From Nomia melanderi (taxonomy: Eukaryota; Arthropoda; Insecta; Hymenoptera; Halictidae), in NCBI RefSeq assembly GCF_051020985.1, contig NC_135003.1, positions 2,628,001-2,692,000 on the forward strand: a stretch of DNA of 64,000 nt. The letters are read 5' to 3'. Under the pieces are notes generated by a model. It had not been told where the DNA came from and made no database searches. It saw only the letters and a program-made list of their open reading frames with translations. Every line of letters starts with the position of its first letter. Within the stretch, counting starts at the first letter, position 1. Below, piece by piece: positions 62,165-64,000 of this stretch. The position numbers and the translations under genes are program-made.

Positions 62165-64000
62165 TTACGTTGCGTCGACGTGCATCCATAATTATCATAC
62201 AATACCCAGTTACTGTTAAAACGGCGGATCATCTCAATAGCACGCAAAGACTACAAAGTGGTAGCACAGAAATTCTTGCATCAGCCTGTATCCATAAACC
62301 ACGAATCGCGATCATAGAGAGCAGATGCGACGAAACACGCCGGTTACAAGCGTTCATAAGGATGTAACAGGATTTGCGTATATTACGAAACGCGGACGGC
62401 CGTCTGAACTGGCTGTAGATCCACGTAATTGCTGGCGGGCTGTAACCGGTGCATCGTGTAACGTTACGAGGATACGTCTAACCGAGAAACTCCGCGGAGT
62501 ATAAAACAGCCCTTCCCGAGCAGCCATTTCTTCGCGAGGAACATTGTGCCCATGATAAAGCCGAGGGAAAAATATTTCTCCCGCGTTTGACACCGAACGA
62601 AGCGTACCTTCGCGAAATCACTTCGAGGGCTGCATTGTGCGGCAATAAAAGAAAAGAAAGGAAGAAGAAAAGGAAATAAAAAGAAAAGGGAGACAAAGAA
62701 ACAAGTAAGGACAGAGCTGAAATGACACCGCAGGTACGCAATAAAATTTCTCCGGGACTGTTCCCTTTTTTTTAATTGCTCGACTGACCGGTTCTCTCGT
62801 TCGATTCCCGCGTTCACGAGTGGCGTATCGGTGCTTTTGCTACCCTGGATTCGTGGCCGCGCAGAAAACTCTGCCGCGGCGAATAGGAAACCCGATGAAT
62901 GACGAGGGAACGATTAAAGGCCGCCACGCCATTCAACCGCGCCGCAACGGCGAAATGAATGCCGCACAATCTGACATTCGACGTAATAATACTGTGCCTG
63001 AACGGGACATTGCGTTCAAACAATATCGTGAGCGTAGTCCGGTGTTTAAAATTGAAACAGGGGAAATCGCGATGATTCGGATGGGTTGGGGTGGGAGTGG
63101 ACATCAAGCGAAGTTACGAACGCGGCCAAGTGAAAGAGAGAGCAAATTTATACAAATAAAATGTACTGTGGGCAAAGGTCGTGTTTTTGTGTGCGTCGCC
63201 GTGTGTGCGCTGCATATCAAATTCAACCCTTTCGAGCACTACCCCCCGGGGAGTCTTAGACGGGGTTTAATAGTCGTTGTAAATGGCCACAATGTAGATT
63301 AAAGGGTTTTCCAGGCTGACGCGGCGTATGGAGGGGAATTTTAATCGACCGTGAATACGCTCAGGTGTTGTTCCATTCCGGATACGCGAACAGCCATTAC
63401 GGAAAAGTGAAACCAGTGTCACTATTGATGGTCAATGAACATTTTTCCCTTCTTGGGAGCGAATTCTGAGCGTGTGTTAGGTTATGTGATGTGGAATGTC
63501 CGATCTTTTGAGGAGAAAGAAAAATTGTTTTTTTATTTAACACACGTTGGCCAATCTGCACTCATCAAATTAATCATTTAATCATACAACTTTTTCATGT
63601 AACATTAACTTTACCGCGAACCGGTCAAATGATCAGTTTTATAATTTGATTTATAATTCTCCGTTTTCGTTCAGTCCTTTAACTTTATATCAATTCCTAT
63701 ATTGTCCGATTAATTAGCGTTTCAATTTTTGTCTTTGTTTTTATTTCTATTTCCATTAAGAAAAATTTATCGTCTAACTTGTTTTTTTTGTAGTCAGTTA
63801 GTTGTTTGGTTGCGATAGGAATAGACATGTATAGACTGTTGGTATGGTTAATGTTAATCACATTGTACTCATACAATCAAAGCAACTGTTCTAAGATAAT
63901 AGAAACTGAAAAGTCGAAATTTTTCACTAAAATTGCTCTCTCAATTTTCTTGCACTTCATAGATCCATCAAAATTTAATTCATTTTATATGTCACCAAAA
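62165..64000. other. Large CpG-rich block then AT-rich DNA to the window end
   Basis: 62165-63480 is GC/CpG-rich with a purine tract (AAAGGAAGAAGAAAAGGAAA) at about 62655-62690. A 160-codon plus-strand frame (62820-63302) starts at GTG, overlaps a 97-codon minus frame and contains no known domain; I do not call it a gene. 63500-64000 is AT-rich. Confidence 0.45.

Noticed and set aside
62793..62815. GTTCGATTCCCGC, like a tRNA B box
   Set aside because: No A box, acceptor stem or anticodon arm can be drawn upstream.
62820..63302. 160-codon plus-strand frame
   Set aside because: GTG start, no domain, overlapped by a minus-strand frame in a CpG-rich block.

Overview
This window looks like non-coding DNA from an insect nuclear genome, most likely a hymenopteran such as a bee. 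That assignment is an inference from style. The background is AT-rich and is interrupted every 1-3 kb by short GC- and CpG-rich blocks. There are many small inverted-repeat elements with TTAA ends, and one decayed retrotransposon tail with AT-rich codons. Nothing points to a bacterium, organelle or virus. I found no rRNA, tRNA, known microRNA, CRISPR array or operon, and no host protein-coding gene that I can name. Most open frames lie in the CpG-rich blocks, where stops are rare by composition; many overlap on both strands and none resembles a known family.

The best-supported features are mobile-element relics. (1) 56411-57355, minus strand: the 3' end of an I/jockey-like non-LTR retrotransposon, with an RNase H domain and Cys/His tail broken by at least two frameshifts. 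(2) 58081-58709: a hAT-type MITE with 14-bp identical termini and an 8-bp target duplication (7/8). (3) Several TTAA-ended, piggyBac-like MITEs at 6523-6891, 16581-16850, 26911-27339, 28822-29115, 39395-39639 and 59386-59649, plus lone termini. The copies at 26911 and 59386 belong to one family. (4) An LTR-like or other repeat-derived segment at about 19636-20334, with an 11-bp-arm hairpin and a 108-bp internal repeat. (5) A 99-bp tandem duplication (92% identical) in a GC-rich block at 37623-37820.

A few places could be true but cryptic exons: 8140-8357, 23381-23635, 26692-26764 and, most coherently, 43294-43662. In the last, a short acidic first exon ends at a strong donor and joins an acidic second exon in frame across a 120-bp gap. 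A possible promoter and 5' leader lies at 33290-33740. All are low confidence and would need RNA or comparative data.

Layout: 1-19.6 kb alternates AT-rich DNA and CpG-rich blocks with two MITEs. 19.6-20.4 kb is the repeat-derived segment. 20.4-37 kb is mixed, with three MITEs (one possibly nested). 37-38.1 kb holds the tandem duplication. 38-44 kb is AT-rich with a MITE, short repeats and the candidate spliced gene. 44-56 kb is again alternating blocks. 56-60.6 kb is the densest transposon zone. 60.6-64 kb ends with AT-rich DNA and two large CpG-rich blocks. The window reads best as a long intron or gene desert; the CpG-rich blocks could hold regulatory elements, but the sequence alone cannot show that.
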